A stretch of DNA of 64,000 nt from Brevibacillus formosus (GCF_003013405.1 NZ_PXZL01000013.1:411343-475342); one strand, 5' to 3'; positions 43,781 to 55,227 are shown, counted from the first letter of the stretch. The notes: generated from the letters alone by a model not told the origin. Numbers and translations are program-made.

Positions 43781-45232
43781 TTACGCAGTAGTCATACTCG
43801 GAGCTACACGCAGTCGAGTTGCTTGCTCATAGGCGTAGGCCAGACGAAGTAGAGTAGGTTCCTGGAATGCCAATCCAGTGAGCATGATGCCAAATGGCTT
43901 GCCTGCGGAAGTATAGCCAGCCGGAACCGTAATGGATGGGTAACCAGCTTTGGCCGGGATAGCATAACCCGTGCTACCGGGGTACAAGAGGGCGTCGAGC
44001 TCGTGCTCCTTCATCACAGCATCAAGGCCTTGTTTCTGTGTCATTTCCAAATCGAACAGGCGATTCGCCAGATATTCCGGCTCTGTCAACGTACCACTTG
44101 TTTGCTCGGATTCTTCCAGCAGCTCTTGCCCGTAAAGCAGGGCTTGTTCCTCATGGGCCCGATTAAAGGCAATGACATCCTGTAAGGATCTGATCGGGTA
44201 GGAGGCTGGTAGGGTTTTTAAGTACGCATTGACGCCTACCTTGAATTCATGCACCAGAACTTGTCTATCCCACTTGGCATTTTCTGTAGGAATGGTGACC
44301 GCATCTATGACAGTTGCGCCAGCCTCTTTGAGCTTTTCAATAGCTGCTTCATACAAGGCGATTTCTTCGTCATTACACTCAGCTAAAAACCTGGAGCGTA
44401 CAACGCCGATGCGCGCACCCCGCAAACCGTCTGCATCGAGGAAGGGGAGGTAATCGGTATGACCCAAGCCTTCGCTTTTTCCAGTCACCGGATCATTTTC
44501 ATCAATACCAGTAAGCGCGCCAAGCAAAATAGCTGCATCAGTCACGGTTCTCGCCATCGGTCCGGCTGTGTCTTGGCTATGGGAAATCGGAATGATACCC
44601 GAACGGCTGATTAAGCCAACAGTAGGTTTGATTCCCACGAGTGAATTATGCTCCGCTGGATGGAGAATGGACCCGCAAGTCTCCGTACCGACTGCCACAA
44701 CGGCAAATCCTGCGGCAATTGCAGCAGCTGAACCTGAGCTAGACCCGCCGACCTCTAGTACACCAGGACCGTATGGGTTCAACACTTGTCCACCGCGTGA
44801 GCTGTAGCCATCTGGCATGTCATTGGAGATATAGTTAGCCCATTCCGTGAGATTTGTTTTCCCTAAAAGGACAGCGCCCGCCTCTCGGAGCTTGGTTACG
44901 ACAAATGCATCCGCAGAGGCAAACGAATCAGCTAAAGCTAGGGCTCCAGCTGTCGTGTGCATCTTGTCATAGGTCGCAATATTATCCTTGATCAGTACTG
45001 GGATTCCGTGAAGCGGCCCGCGACTGCCTGACACCGCTCTTTCCCGATCCAATGACTCTGCGATCGCCAGTGCGTCTGGGTTTAGTTCACAAATGGCATT
45101 GATTCGGATGCCTTGTTTGTTGTAGGTGGCAATCCGCTGCATAAAGGCGAGGGTAAGTTCCCGGGAAGTCGTGGTTCCAGCTGTCATCGCAGCTTGCCAT
45201 TCGAGAATGCTCGTTTCTTGAATCAATAACAT
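43781..45232 (-). CDS. Amidase signature family hydrolase
   Basis: A 483-residue amidase. The Ser-cisSer-Lys triad is visible: Lys in VLIKDNIAT near residue 82, and the two serines in GGSSSGSAAAIAAG followed by GTETCGSI. It hydrolyses amides to acid and ammonia; the signature alone does not tell whether the substrate is a simple amide, peptide amide or another. GatA is unlikely, since no gatB or gatC is adjacent. ATG with GGGGATA ahead. The 173-aa gene follows in the same direction. Confidence 0.88.
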   Translation of the reverse strand: MLLIQETSILEWQAAMTAGTTTSRELTLAFMQRIATYNKQGIRINAICELNPDALAIAESLDRERAVSGSRGPLHGIPVLIKDNIATYDKMHTTAGALALADSFASADAFVVTKLREAGAVLLGKTNLTEWANYISNDMPDGYSSRGGQVLNPYGPGVLEVGGSSSGSAAAIAAGFAVVAVGTETCGSILHPAEHNSLVGIKPTVGLISRSGIIPISHSQDTAGPMARTVTDAAILLGALTGIDENDPVTGKSEGLGHTDYLPFLDADGLRGARIGVVRSRFLAECNDEEIALYEAAIEKLKEAGATVIDAVTIPTENAKWDRQVLVHEFKVGVNAYLKTLPASYPIRSLQDVIAFNRAHEEQALLYGQELLEESEQTSGTLTEPEYLANRLFDLEMTQKQGLDAVMKEHELDALLYPGSTGYAIPAKAGYPSITVPAGYTSAGKPFGIMLTGLAFQEPTLLRLAYAYEQATRLRVAPSMTTA

Positions 45233-45322
45233 AATGTATCCCCTTTTACGAATGATTTGATTTTTATTATAGTACCAAATTCAGGGAAAAGGAAGGCGAG
45301 GGGAGTGTGAGCCTTTTTCGTA

Positions 45323-45363
45323 TAAAAAACAAGCTGACTCTCTACGCGAGAATCAGCTTGTTT
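45323..45363 (-). terminator. Rho-independent terminator after trhO
   Basis: On the minus strand ACAAGCTGATTCTC and GAGAGTCAGCTTGT form a stem followed by TTTTTTAT. Confidence 0.8.
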
Positions 45364-45377
45364 GTGTTTGTATCAAA

Positions 45378-46322
45378 TTATGCGTTTGATCCAGCAGCTT
45401 GCAGCTTCGCTTTTTCTTCCGCTTCTACATAACGGTTGCGAGGGTGCTCGCGGCATTCATCGGAGCAAGAACGCTTAAATTTTGTCTCACATTCTGTGCA
45501 GCAGAAGTGCTGTTTGTTGCAGAATGGGTTAGCGCAGTTTACATAGCGGTCTTCCACAGTCCCGCAGTAATGGCAACGGCCAATAACGACGTCTTCTTCT
45601 GTATGGTTGATCGGTACGGAGATGCGCTCGTCAAACACGTAGCATTTTCCATCCCACAGGCGCCCTTGGACTTCTGGATCTTTTCCATACGTGACAATAC
45701 CGCCCTCAAGATGGTAAACATTTTCAAAACCTTGTTGCAGCAATATACCTGTCAGCTTTTCGCAACGAATACCGCCTGTGCAGTAGGTGAGGACTTTTTT
45801 ATCCTTGAACTGGCTCATGTTTTCACGAATCCATTCAGGGAACTCACGGGATGAATCTACTTCAGGGCGAATCGCACCACGGAAATGTCCCAAATCGTAT
45901 TCGTAGTAGTTGCGACCGTCGAGGATCACGACGTCCTCTTCCTGCATCATTTCGTACCATTCTTTTGGTTTCAGATAGGTGCCGACTAATTTATTCGGAT
46001 CAACATCCTCTTCCAAACGCCAGGTTACAAGCTCTTTTTTCGGGCGCACAAACATTTTTTTGAACGCATGCCCTTCAGACTCATCTATTTTAAACCACAT
46101 ATCACTAAAACGTGGATCTTTTCGCACATAGTCCATGTAGGCGTCGGTCTGTTCAATCGTTCCGGATACGGTTCCATTAATGCCTTCCGGAGCTACGATA
46201 ATCCGCCCTTTCAGCCCGTTATCCTTGCAAAATTGCAAGTGCTCGGCTGCGTACTCCTCATAATTTTCAATAGGAGTATACTTGTAATACAACAAAATGC
46301 GATATGGTTTTTGTACTTGCAA
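45378..46322 (-). CDS. trhO: tRNA uridine-34 hydroxylase (rhodanese-like) TrhO
   Basis: Oxygen-dependent tRNA U34 hydroxylase of the YceA/TrhO family, first step of 5-methoxyuridine formation. The 314-residue protein has an N-terminal acylphosphatase-like domain ([12 protein letters not shown]), a rhodanese domain with the active cysteine in [11 protein letters not shown], and a C-terminal Cys-rich zinc-ribbon-like tail ([14 protein letters not shown] and [13 protein letters not shown]). I chose TTG 46322 because AGGTGG precedes it and because a -10 element lies at 46372-46377; the longer in-frame ATG at 46388 would lie upstream of that promoter. Confidence 0.9.
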   Translation of the reverse strand: MQVQKPYRILLYYKYTPIENYEEYAAEHLQFCKDNGLKGRIIVAPEGINGTVSGTIEQTDAYMDYVRKDPRFSDMWFKIDESEGHAFKKMFVRPKKELVTWRLEEDVDPNKLVGTYLKPKEWYEMMQEEDVVILDGRNYYEYDLGHFRGAIRPEVDSSREFPEWIRENMSQFKDKKVLTYCTGGIRCEKLTGILLQQGFENVYHLEGGIVTYGKDPEVQGRLWDGKCYVFDERISVPINHTEEDVVIGRCHYCGTVEDRYVNCANPFCNKQHFCCTECETKFKRSCSDECREHPRNRYVEAEEKAKLQAAGSNA

Positions 46323-46371
46323 GGTACAATTCCACCTTTCTTTTTCAATTGTGATTTTAGATGCAACGGTG

Positions 46372-46380
46372 ATTATACCA
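46372..46380 (-). promoter_or_regulatory. Extended -10 promoter of trhO
   Basis: Minus strand TGGTATAAT (46380-46372), an extended -10 element; transcription would start near 46365, supporting the TTG start at 46322. Confidence 0.55.
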
Positions 46381-46445
46381 CATTCCATTGTTAAACGCGC
46401 TGAAAAAGAAAGGGATTTGTGAGGTTTTTATGAAATCGGTGCTTC

Positions 46446-46474
46446 TTGCTGGATGTGATCGCATCCTGTACACT
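46446..46474 (+). promoter_or_regulatory. Possible promoter of dut
   Basis: TTGCTG (46446-46451), 17-bp spacer, TACACT (46469-46474), 44 bp before the dut start codon. The -35 box is weak. Confidence 0.4.
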
Positions 46475-46517
46475 ATGAATGGTATTCAGCTGACAGGCTA
46501 TAGAGGAGAGACATTAC

Positions 46518-47054
46518 ATGACCATGACAAATGAGCGCCTGGTTACACAGGTGAAAATTAAAAAGCTCCACCAAGACGCCGTAATCCCAGCCTACGCGAG
46601 AGCAATGGACGCGGGCTTTGATTTGGTGGCGGTAGAGGATACATTGATTGCCCCAGGACAATCTGCAAAAGTTCCAACAGGATTGGCGTTCGCGCTTCCA
46701 GAAGGATTTGAATTGCAAGTGCGCCCTCGCTCCGGCATCAGTGCAAAAACAAAGCTGCGTTTGTCCAATGCACCAGGGACAGTTGATGCAGGCTATCGCG
46801 GTGAAGTATGCGTTCTGATGGATAACATTCGGATCGCATCCGGAAAGAGCGGCAAGGTATGTCTGGGCGCTGGCGAAAACGAAGTAACCGTTGAACAAGA
46901 AGTCGATGCACATAGCTACTTGATCAAAAAAGGGGATCGGATTGCACAAGGCGTGATTGCAATCGTCCCAGTCGCGCAGTTCGAAGTAGTCGATGAGCTG
47001 GATGAGACTGAAAGAGGAGCGGGCGGCTTCGGCAGCAGCGGTATCAAGAGTTAG
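46518..47054 (+). CDS. dut: Deoxyuridine 5'-triphosphate nucleotidohydrolase
   Basis: Trimeric dUTPase hydrolysing dUTP to dUMP, which supplies dTMP synthesis and keeps uracil out of DNA. The 178-residue protein shows all five family motifs in order: DAGFDL, RPRSGISAKT, NAPGTVDAGYRGE, GDRIAQ and the C-terminal GGFGSSG. The protein is some 30 residues longer than the shortest bacterial dUTPases because of an insertion (GAGENEVTVEQEVDAHSY). GAGGAGAG precedes the ATG. Convergent with the DUF3846-like gene. Confidence 0.95.
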   Translation: MTMTNERLVTQVKIKKLHQDAVIPAYARAMDAGFDLVAVEDTLIAPGQSAKVPTGLAFALPEGFELQVRPRSGISAKTKLRLSNAPGTVDAGYRGEVCVLMDNIRIASGKSGKVCLGAGENEVTVEQEVDAHSYLIKKGDRIAQGVIAIVPVAQFEVVDELDETERGAGGFGSSGIKS

Positions 47055-47070
47055 TTCTATCGAGTAAAAA

Positions 47071-47134
47071 AACATGACCCCTGATCATCAGCCGTGTAAA
47101 TGGACTTGGGCTGATACGTCAGGGGTCATTGTTT
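47071..47134. terminator. Long bidirectional hairpin after dut
   Basis: ATGACCCCTGA-type arm (47074-47084) pairs with TCAGGGGTCAT (47119-47129), and inner TCAGCC pairs with GGGCTGA. Shared by dut and the gene on the minus strand. Confidence 0.75.
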
Positions 47135-47145
47135 TGATCAAATCC

Positions 47146-47454
47146 TCATCCTTTAGCGGATAAAAACTGGTCAATTCTTGAAAGGTCGTCAGCCGTCAGC
47201 GAACGTCCATTTGCTTTGACGAATACGCATGGTCCATAGACCCAGTCTAAAAAACCGTCAGACGTGATGGGGAAATTGTTTGCTTCTACTCCGCGAGCAT
47301 CCTCATTCACAATGAGGGAGATACCCTCCAGATGGTCATCTTCCACTACCTCATAATCACCACCCACCAGCTCCTGCAGTTCGTCCGTCCCTGCGATTTC
47401 TCGAACAACTGCATTTTCATGCGGAAGCTTTACGTATACGGTAATCAAGCGCAA
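47146..47454 (-). CDS. Small DUF3846-like protein
   Basis: A 102-residue soluble acidic protein. The central NEDARGVEANNFPITSDGF and the closing YGPCVFVKANGRSLTADDL resemble the DUF3846 family, small proteins common in phages and plasmids whose function is not known. No signal peptide or membrane segment. A GGAGTGATTGC site precedes the ATG. It lies alone between the shared hairpin and the divergent FAD oxidoreductase gene. Confidence 0.65.
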   Translation of the reverse strand: MRLITVYVKLPHENAVVREIAGTDELQELVGGDYEVVEDDHLEGISLIVNEDARGVEANNFPITSDGFLDWVYGPCVFVKANGRSLTADDLSRIDQFLSAKG

Positions 47455-47597
47455 TCACTCCTTCTGACACCCATCATAACGTATAAGCAATGAATTGGGC
47501 GATAGGGAAGCGGATGCCTGTTGGCGTGTTGGTTATCCTATGGTTGAGAATTGAAGTAACGTCTGTATTGATACTTTCAGCTTGAGGGGACATGCTG

Positions 47598-48815
47598 ATG
47601 ATATTCGTGACCGGAAAACTGTATTGGCCAGAAACCTTGCCAGCGCCCTCCCTATATCCCGCGCTGACCGAGGACGTAAAGTGTGATGTCCTGATCATTG
47701 GTGGCGGTGAGGCAGGAGCACTCGTTTCTTATTATTTAAAACAGCATGATGTGGATGTCATCCTCGTGGATAAACGGCGGGTGAGTGGGGGCAGCAGCAG
47801 CGCTAACACCGGTTTGCTGCAAATATGCAATGATAAAACGTTGACGGCCTGCATGCATTCTTTCGGTGAACAAAAAGGAGTTCGTTTTTACGAGCTGACG
47901 CGGCAGGCTGTTGATGAATTGGAAAAAATCTCCGGACAACTAGACCGATCTCCAGATTACATAAGGCGTGAATGCTTGTACTATGCCAGCGAACCAGCCG
48001 ATGCGGAGAGCTTGCGAACAGAGTACCAGTTATTGAAGAAGTACGGCTTTCCAGTCATGTATTTTGAGCGAGCAGATATAGAAAAGCGATTTTCTTTTTC
48101 CAAGGAAGGTGCTATTTATTCCAAGGGAGATGCGGAGTTTAATCCGTATAAATTTACCAATGGTGTGATCGCCCACTCTGTGAAAAAAGGGATGCGCGTA
48201 TATGAAAACACAGAAGTCGTGCATCAAAAAGTGCAGGACGGAGGGCTTTTGGTCTATACCAACAGTGGGCGCACAATCGCGTGCAGGCGTGCAGTGTTTG
48301 CCACTGGCTACGAAGCACAATCCATGAAGCGCAATGCCAATGCCGTGATTTCCAGCTCGTATTCCATCGTGACCAATCAAGTTGAAGCGTTTACGGGCTG
48401 GCCGCATGGATGTTTAATCTGGGAAACAGCGCGTCCTTACTTGTATATCCGAACATGTCCGGAAGGGAGAGTGATTGTCGGAGGACTTGATGAACCGTTG
48501 CAAAAGCAGGATGCTTCTAGCCTTAATAAGCGGGATCAATTGCTCGCAAAGATACAAGAGCTATTTCCGCAGATTCCAATGCGAGCCGAATATTATTGGG
48601 GTGCGACTTTTGTTGGAACGCATGACGGACTCCCGCTGTTTGGGGAGCAGGAAGGCTATCCGCATTGCTTGTTCACGCTAGGCTACGGAGGGAACGGAAC
48701 CGTCTATTCCACGATCGGCGCCCAAATCATCAGTGATCTGATTACAAAAGGAAGTCATGCGGACGCCGATCTTTTTGCTTTTGACCGGAGGAAATATGCT
48801 AGTGCCACAGTATGA
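47598..48815 (+). CDS. FAD-dependent amino-acid-oxidase-like oxidoreductase (DAO family)
   Basis: A 405-residue flavoprotein of the DAO fold. The dinucleotide site is LIIGGGEAGALVSYYL near residue 33, followed by SSSANTGLLQ; the C-terminal FAD segment is LFTLGYGGNGTVYS. It resembles glycine/sarcosine/D-amino-acid oxidases, and dsdA 6 kb away acts on D-amino acids too, but no specific substrate can be read. ATG 47598 is 8 bp from GAGGGG; ATG 47592 in the same frame is the alternative. Terminator at 48821-48858. Confidence 0.8.
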   Translation: MIFVTGKLYWPETLPAPSLYPALTEDVKCDVLIIGGGEAGALVSYYLKQHDVDVILVDKRRVSGGSSSANTGLLQICNDKTLTACMHSFGEQKGVRFYELTRQAVDELEKISGQLDRSPDYIRRECLYYASEPADAESLRTEYQLLKKYGFPVMYFERADIEKRFSFSKEGAIYSKGDAEFNPYKFTNGVIAHSVKKGMRVYENTEVVHQKVQDGGLLVYTNSGRTIACRRAVFATGYEAQSMKRNANAVISSSYSIVTNQVEAFTGWPHGCLIWETARPYLYIRTCPEGRVIVGGLDEPLQKQDASSLNKRDQLLAKIQELFPQIPMRAEYYWGATFVGTHDGLPLFGEQEGYPHCLFTLGYGGNGTVYSTIGAQIISDLITKGSHADADLFAFDRRKYASATV

Positions 48816-48820
48816 TCGAA

Positions 48821-48858
48821 ACAAGCTTTCCCATTTGAGCGGGAAGGCTTGTTTTTTT
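48821..48858 (+). terminator. Rho-independent terminator of the FAD oxidoreductase gene
   Basis: ACAAGCTTTCCC and GGGAAGGCTTGT arms, then seven T. Confidence 0.8.
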
Positions 48859-48953
48859 GAAAAAAATAGAACGGGCGGGCCCAAATTTGCTGGATAGGCG
48901 AATAACATTTGAACGTGGCCTACCTGCCTAGCATAGGGTAGATGGAAATATCG

Positions 48954-48981
48954 TTGACAGGAACAGAAAGGCAGGTATAAT
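48954..48981 (+). promoter_or_regulatory. Consensus sigma-A promoter of the sulfate importer operon
   Basis: TTGACA (48954-48959), 16-bp spacer, TATAAT (48976-48981); both hexamers match consensus exactly. Confidence 0.85.
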
Positions 48982-48993
48982 CTTCAATAACAA

Positions 48994-49013
48994 AGTATTC
49001 CGAGTTAAATACT
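48994..49013. promoter_or_regulatory. Palindromic operator candidate for sulfate uptake
   Basis: AGTATT-N8-AATACT immediately downstream of the predicted transcription start. Location fits a repressor blocking transcription from the very strong promoter, for example a CymR-type regulator; the protein that binds is not known from the sequence. Confidence 0.5.
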
Positions 49014-49044
49014 GTAGATTAAAAGAGGAGTGAAGGTGATCTGT

Positions 49045-50106
49045 ATGAAAACCACGAAAGGCAAGGTCCACACGATCCTGCAACGCGTAGGAATCGTTGT
49101 TATGGCGGCTGCTATGGCTGGCTGCTCGGCTGCTGCACCAGCAGAAACTGGTAATGGAGCGGGGGGCAGCAACTCTACGGTAGAGCTGCTCAATGTTTCC
49201 TACGATCCGACGCGAGAGTTTTACCAAGATATCAACAAGGAGTTTGCCTCAGAGTGGCAACAAAAAACAGGTCAAACAGTGACGATCAAGCAATCACATG
49301 GCGGTTCAGGCAAGCAATCCCGCTCCGTCATCGATGGTTTAGAAGCAGACGTAGTCACCCTTGCCCTCGCCTATGACATTGACGCGATTGCCGAACGCGG
49401 TCTGATTCCTGCCGATTGGCAAAAGAAGCTATCAGACAACAGCTCGCCTTACACCTCCACAATTGTGTTCCTCGTGCGCAAAGGCAATCCGAAGCAAATC
49501 AAAGATTGGGATGATTTGATCAAGCCTGGTATCTCCGTGATCACTCCGAACCCGAAAACATCTGGGGGAGCCAGATGGAATTACTTGGCTGCCTGGGGTT
49601 ATGCCTTGAAGACAAATGGGGGAGACGAATCGAAGGCACAAGAATTCGTGGCACAATTGTTTAATAATGTACCCGTCCTCGATTCTGGGGCACGTGGTTC
49701 GACCACTACATTTGTCGAGCGTGGCATTGGGGATGTGCTGATTGCATGGGAAAACGAAGCGTATCTCGCTGTCAATGAACTAGGGAAAGACAAGTTTGAG
49801 ATTGTGAATCCGTCCTTGAGCATTTTGGCTGAACCGCCAGTCACCATCGTTGACAAATACGCTGACAAGCACAAGACAAAAGAAGTAGCAGAAGCATACC
49901 TCCAGTTCCTGTATACCAAAAAAGGCCAAGAGCTCGCAGCCAAGCACTACTACCGTCCACGTTCACAAGAAGTACTCAAAGCACATAAACCAGCATTTCC
50001 TGACATCCAACTGTTTACCATCGATGAGTTGTTTGGCGGTTGGAAGAAAGCACAAAAGACTCATTTTTCGGATCAAGGCGTCTTTGATCAACTTTATAAA
50101 CCATAG
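49045..50106 (+). CDS. Sulfate/thiosulfate ABC transporter substrate-binding lipoprotein
   Basis: Extracellular binding protein (Sbp/CysP family) that captures sulfate or thiosulfate for the importer encoded behind it. The 353-residue protein has a lipoprotein signal (lipobox AMAGC). Family motifs include [32 protein letters not shown] and the anion-site region [17 protein letters not shown] chose ATG 49045 because AAGGTGAT is 5 bp upstream; the in-frame GTG 49030 overlaps the GAGGAG site. First gene of sbp-cysT-cysW-cysA. Confidence 0.93.
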   Translation: MKTTKGKVHTILQRVGIVVMAAAMAGCSAAAPAETGNGAGGSNSTVELLNVSYDPTREFYQDINKEFASEWQQKTGQTVTIKQSHGGSGKQSRSVIDGLEADVVTLALAYDIDAIAERGLIPADWQKKLSDNSSPYTSTIVFLVRKGNPKQIKDWDDLIKPGISVITPNPKTSGGARWNYLAAWGYALKTNGGDESKAQEFVAQLFNNVPVLDSGARGSTTTFVERGIGDVLIAWENEAYLAVNELGKDKFEIVNPSLSILAEPPVTIVDKYADKHKTKEVAEAYLQFLYTKKGQELAAKHYYRPRSQEVLKAHKPAFPDIQLFTIDELFGGWKKAQKTHFSDQGVFDQLYKP

Positions 50107-50136
50107 ACCTACACTTTCCTCAGAGGAGATACCTTC

Positions 50137-50973
50137 ATGAGAAAATCACTCAGCAACAGAGGGTTTCTGCCAGGATTTGGCATGACCATGGGCTATACCA
50201 TCATCTACTTGAGTCTTCTGGTGCTGATCCCTCTGTCTGTCTTATTTTTAAAAGCTTCGACGATGAGTTGGGAGCAATTCATTGGGACAATTATGGATAC
50301 GCGCGTCCTTGCCTCTATTCGCGTGAGTATTATGACTTCTTTTTTTGCGGCTTGTCTCAATGCAGTGTTCGGTGTCTTGGTGGCATGGGTGTTGGTTCGC
50401 TATCAGTTTGCGGGGAAGCGGATCATTGACGGTATTGTTGATCTCCCATTTGCTTTACCTACCGCTGTAGGCGGGATTGCCCTGACTTCTATTTACGCCG
50501 AAAATGGTTGGATCGGGCAGTATCTGGCGGAGTGGGGGATTAAGGTAGCGTACACCCCCATTGGTATATGGGTTGCCCTAACATTCATCGGTCTTCCTTT
50601 CGTCGTCAGAACCGTCCAGCCTGTTTTGCAGGATTGGGATTTGCAAATGGAGGAAGCGGCGGCTACGTTGGGTGCTACCCGATGGAATACATTTTGGCGG
50701 GTGGTCTTGCCGCATCTGTTACCGGCAATCATTACGGGTTTTGCGCTAGCCTTCGCCAGGGCATTAGGGGAGTATGGCTCCGTCGTTTTCATCTCTGGGA
50801 ACATGCCGTTGAAAACAGAGATAGTGCCCCTCTTGATTATGACCAAGCTGGAGCAGTTTGATTATGCAGGCGCTACGGCAATTGCAACAGTCATGCTTGT
50901 GATTTCCTTTGTCATGCTTTTGATCATCAACTACTTGCAATGGAAAATCAATAAATTCGATGCCGCCCGTTAG
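50137..50973 (+). CDS. cysT: Sulfate ABC transporter permease CysT
   Basis: First membrane subunit of the sulfate importer, 278 residues with about six membrane helices. The EAA loop that contacts the ATPase is the EEAAATLGATRWNTFWRVVLPH segment near residue 175; DLPFALPTAVGGIALT is typical of CysT/CysU. 30 bp after the binding protein and 12 bp before cysW. Confidence 0.93.
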   Translation: MRKSLSNRGFLPGFGMTMGYTIIYLSLLVLIPLSVLFLKASTMSWEQFIGTIMDTRVLASIRVSIMTSFFAACLNAVFGVLVAWVLVRYQFAGKRIIDGIVDLPFALPTAVGGIALTSIYAENGWIGQYLAEWGIKVAYTPIGIWVALTFIGLPFVVRTVQPVLQDWDLQMEEAAATLGATRWNTFWRVVLPHLLPAIITGFALAFARALGEYGSVVFISGNMPLKTEIVPLLIMTKLEQFDYAGATAIATVMLVISFVMLLIINYLQWKINKFDAAR

Positions 50974-50985
50974 GAGGTATTACGT

Positions 50986-51852
50986 ATGAAACATTTGACG
51001 GAGCCGGCCTATATCCGCTGGACACTGATTATCGTGGCCTTGCTCTTTCTCGGCTTGTTTTTGATCCTGCCGCTAGTAGCAGTTTTTACAGAAGCGTTTC
51101 GGCAAGGGGCGGAGGTGTTCGTGGCATCCATTACAGAGGAGGAAACGTTATCTGCTGTCAAGCTCACCTTGCTAGTCGCAGCCATTAGTGTACCGCTGAA
51201 TGTGACGTTCGGGATCGCTGCTGCATGGGCAATCGCCAAGTTTTCGTTCCCGGGAAAAAATGTGTTGCTTACGTTGATAGACTTGCCATTTGCCGTATCT
51301 CCAGTCATTGCGGGTCTAATCTTTGTCCTCTTGTTTGGGAGTCAAGGTGTGGCGGCGCCCTTACTTGCGGAATGGGATTTCAAAATCATTTTCGCGGTTC
51401 CAGGCATTGTGCTCGCGACAACCTTTGTTACCTTCCCGTTCGTCGCTCGTGAACTGATTCCGGTCATGGAAGCACAGGGGAGAGACGAGGAGGAAGCAGC
51501 AGTCTCGCTCGGAGCAAGCGGCTGGAAAACATTTTTACGTGTCACGCTGCCAAACGTAAAATGGGGGCTCCTGTACGGGGTCATTTTGTGCAATGCCCGC
51601 GCCATGGGTGAATTCGGGGCAGTATCCGTCGTTTCAGGTCATATCCGCGGCATGACCAATACGCTCCCGTTGCATGTGGAGATTCTCTACAACGAATATC
51701 AATTCGCTGCTGCCTTTGCGGTAGCCACCTTGCTTGCTGCCTTAGCCTTAGTAACGCTTATTCTGAAAAGCTTGATCGAGTGGAAAACCGAGCGGCAGGC
51801 AAAGCTGGATGAGGAACAACACTACGACGTGACAGGAGAGAGAGCCGGATGA
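50986..51852 (+). CDS. cysW: Sulfate ABC transporter permease CysW
   Basis: Second membrane subunit, 288 residues, about six membrane helices. Shares the paired motif [18 protein letters not shown] with CysT and has its own EAA loop ([22 protein letters not shown]). Forms the translocation channel with CysT. Overlaps cysA by 4 bp (ATGA), so coupled translation is likely. AGGAGG precedes the ATG. Confidence 0.93.
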   Translation: MKHLTEPAYIRWTLIIVALLFLGLFLILPLVAVFTEAFRQGAEVFVASITEEETLSAVKLTLLVAAISVPLNVTFGIAAAWAIAKFSFPGKNVLLTLIDLPFAVSPVIAGLIFVLLFGSQGVAAPLLAEWDFKIIFAVPGIVLATTFVTFPFVARELIPVMEAQGRDEEEAAVSLGASGWKTFLRVTLPNVKWGLLYGVILCNARAMGEFGAVSVVSGHIRGMTNTLPLHVEILYNEYQFAAAFAVATLLAALALVTLILKSLIEWKTERQAKLDEEQHYDVTGERAG

Positions 51853-52970
51853 GTATCGAGGTAGTGAACATTACGAAGTCATATAAAAGCTTTACGGCCC
51901 TGAAAAATGTAAATCTGCACATCCCGGAAGGCGAACTTGTAGCGCTTCTCGGGCCTTCCGGATCGGGAAAGACGACGCTTTTGCGTCTCATCGCTGGACT
52001 GGAGCAACCACAAGAGGGGAGCATCCTCTTCAACGGAGAGGATAATACGAACCGCGACGTGCGCGAGAGGCAGGTTGGGTTTGTTTTTCAGCATTACGCC
52101 TTGTTTCGGCATATGAACATTTTTGACAATATTGCGTTTGGATTGTCCGTTCGTTCCCGCAAAACACGACCGAGCAAGGAGGAAATCAGTGAAAAGGTTC
52201 ATTCGCTGTTAAAACTCGTGCAGCTAGAAGGTCTCGCTCATCGCTATCCCTCACAGCTATCCGGCGGCCAGCGCCAACGTGTCGCATTGGCGAGGGCGTT
52301 GGCAGTGGAACCAAAATTTTTGCTGCTGGATGAACCGTTTGGCGCTTTGGATACGAAAGTGAGACAGGAGCTGCGTCGCTGGCTCCGTCATTTGCACGGG
52401 AAGCTCGGGCTGACGATTCTTTTCGTGACACACGATCAGGAGGAAGCGATGGAATTGGCGGATCAGGTAGTTGTGATGAATGAAGGGAGAGTGGAGCAGG
52501 TAGGATCGCCCGAGGAAATTTATCATCATCCGGCGAATCCGTTCGTGTACAGCTTTCTTGGGCGGGTCAATCTGTTTCACGGACGAATCCAAAATGGCAA
52601 AATCAAGCTCGGTGAAGCGGAGTTCGAGACGGATTGGAAGGATAAAGCGGTGGAGGCTCCCGCTGTCGGATACATGCGGCCACATGATGTAGAGATTTCG
52701 TTGCGTCCGCCTGAGGGGAAGTCTGCCCGATCTGTTCAGGCTGAGATTAACCATATTTCGCTTTTGGGGCCAATTGTTCGCCTAGATCTGAAGCGATTGG
52801 ACACGGAGGAAGTATTTGAGGCAGAGATGAGCAGGCAGCGCTTTATGGAGTTGAACGTAGAGGAGGGGAGCATTGTGTACGTAACGTTGCACAATGTATC
52901 GATCTATGTGGATTCACAGCCTGTACAGACACATCGTACTGCCCTCGTTCCGTTGCAGGCAAGTGTTTAA
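51849..52970 (+). CDS. cysA: Sulfate ABC transporter ATP-binding protein CysA
   Basis: ATPase of the sulfate importer, 373 residues. Walker [10 protein letters not shown] near residue 36, signature [15 protein letters not shown], Walker [12 protein letters not shown] and switch His in [10 protein letters not shown] are all intact. A C-terminal regulatory OB/TOBE region (about 240-350) follows, as in CysA and MalK relatives. Final gene of the operon, with terminator 52988-53019. The long Q-loop region is normal. Confidence 0.94.
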   Translation: MSIEVVNITKSYKSFTALKNVNLHIPEGELVALLGPSGSGKTTLLRLIAGLEQPQEGSILFNGEDNTNRDVRERQVGFVFQHYALFRHMNIFDNIAFGLSVRSRKTRPSKEEISEKVHSLLKLVQLEGLAHRYPSQLSGGQRQRVALARALAVEPKFLLLDEPFGALDTKVRQELRRWLRHLHGKLGLTILFVTHDQEEAMELADQVVVMNEGRVEQVGSPEEIYHHPANPFVYSFLGRVNLFHGRIQNGKIKLGEAEFETDWKDKAVEAPAVGYMRPHDVEISLRPPEGKSARSVQAEINHISLLGPIVRLDLKRLDTEEVFEAEMSRQRFMELNVEEGSIVYVTLHNVSIYVDSQPVQTHRTALVPLQASV

Positions 52971-52987
52971 GTCGATACATTGCAAAT

Positions 52988-53019
52988 AAACCGGTCTGCA
53001 TATGCGCAGGCCGGTTTTT
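52988..53019 (+). terminator. Rho-independent terminator of the sulfate operon
   Basis: AAACCGGTCTGC and GCAGGCCGGTTT arms with loop ATATGC, then TTTTT. Confidence 0.8.
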
Positions 53020-53033
53020 GATGGAGGCAATCG

Positions 53034-53150
53034 CTACTCGCCGCGTTGCTTGGAACGTGTCTGTTCCTTGCTAAGTGTGTTGGAAGACCGTGTTTGCGAA
53101 GGGTTTTCTTTCTTTCCCATCTCATTTTTTACACCATTTTGCTTGGACAT
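53034..53150 (-). CDS. Small 38-aa Lys/Gln/Ser-rich protein
   Basis: An ORF of 38 codons on the minus strand, beginning MSKQNGVKNEMGKKENPS and ending TRSKQRGE. A strong ribosome binding site AAGGAGG lies 8 bp before the ATG, which argues that it is translated. Highly hydrophilic, basic, free of cysteine and aromatic residues, so it has no membrane segment; the composition resembles small spore-core proteins (SASP-like), though I cannot match it to a named one. It stands between the sulfate operon terminator and the ABC-F gene. Confidence 0.6.
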   Translation of the reverse strand: MSKQNGVKNEMGKKENPSQTRSSNTLSKEQTRSKQRGE

Positions 53151-53277
53151 ATCGTAAGCCTCCTTCCCACTGGATTGCCATGGTAGTTTTCCCTGCCAAA
53201 GTCCATTTCATGAATCAAGTATTTTTTGCTGTGCGCCAAATCGTTTATCTTTTGCAAAATGAGGTCATCTCTGGTAA

Positions 53278-54933
<1,656 letters not shown>

Positions 54934-54949
54934 GCTGCCTACGACATAT

Positions 54950-54998
54950 AAAAAGCCCTTGGCTTCGCACAAATCGTGCTGAAGTCAGGGGCTTTTTC
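54950..54998. terminator. Bidirectional terminator
   Basis: AAAAAGCCC...GGGCTTTTT outer arms with inner GGCTTC/GAAGTC and GCAC/GTGC pairs; serves ykpA and the 61-aa gene on the minus strand. Confidence 0.8.
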
Positions 54999-55184
54999 TC
55001 ATGTTGCGGGGTCTTCCACGAACTCGATTTTGTTAAGGAACGCTTCCTTGCTCGAGAAAATAACACGCTCTTTTCGCGGGGAAGTAAAGAACACCACGAT
55101 ATACTGGTCATCGATATATTCTACTGTGCCTCGTTTCTTTGGTCTCTGTATCGTCTTCACGGGTTTATTCAACCACTCGTTCAT
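54999..55184 (-). CDS. Small 61-aa hypothetical protein
   Basis: A 61-residue soluble protein, MNEWLNKPVKTIQRPKK onward, with three short beta-strand-like stretches (GTVEYIDDQYIVVFFTS, RVIFSS). No membrane segment or motif. GGAGGAACAACAG precedes the ATG, and the stop is inside the terminator region. I recognise no family. Monocistronic between ykpA and the PucR-type gene. Confidence 0.65.
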   Translation of the reverse strand: MNEWLNKPVKTIQRPKKRGTVEYIDDQYIVVFFTSPRKERVIFSSKEAFLNKIEFVEDPAT

Positions 55185-55227
55185 CTGTTGTTCCTCCTAC
55201 CTAGCTTTCCCATTCATTATACCAAGA

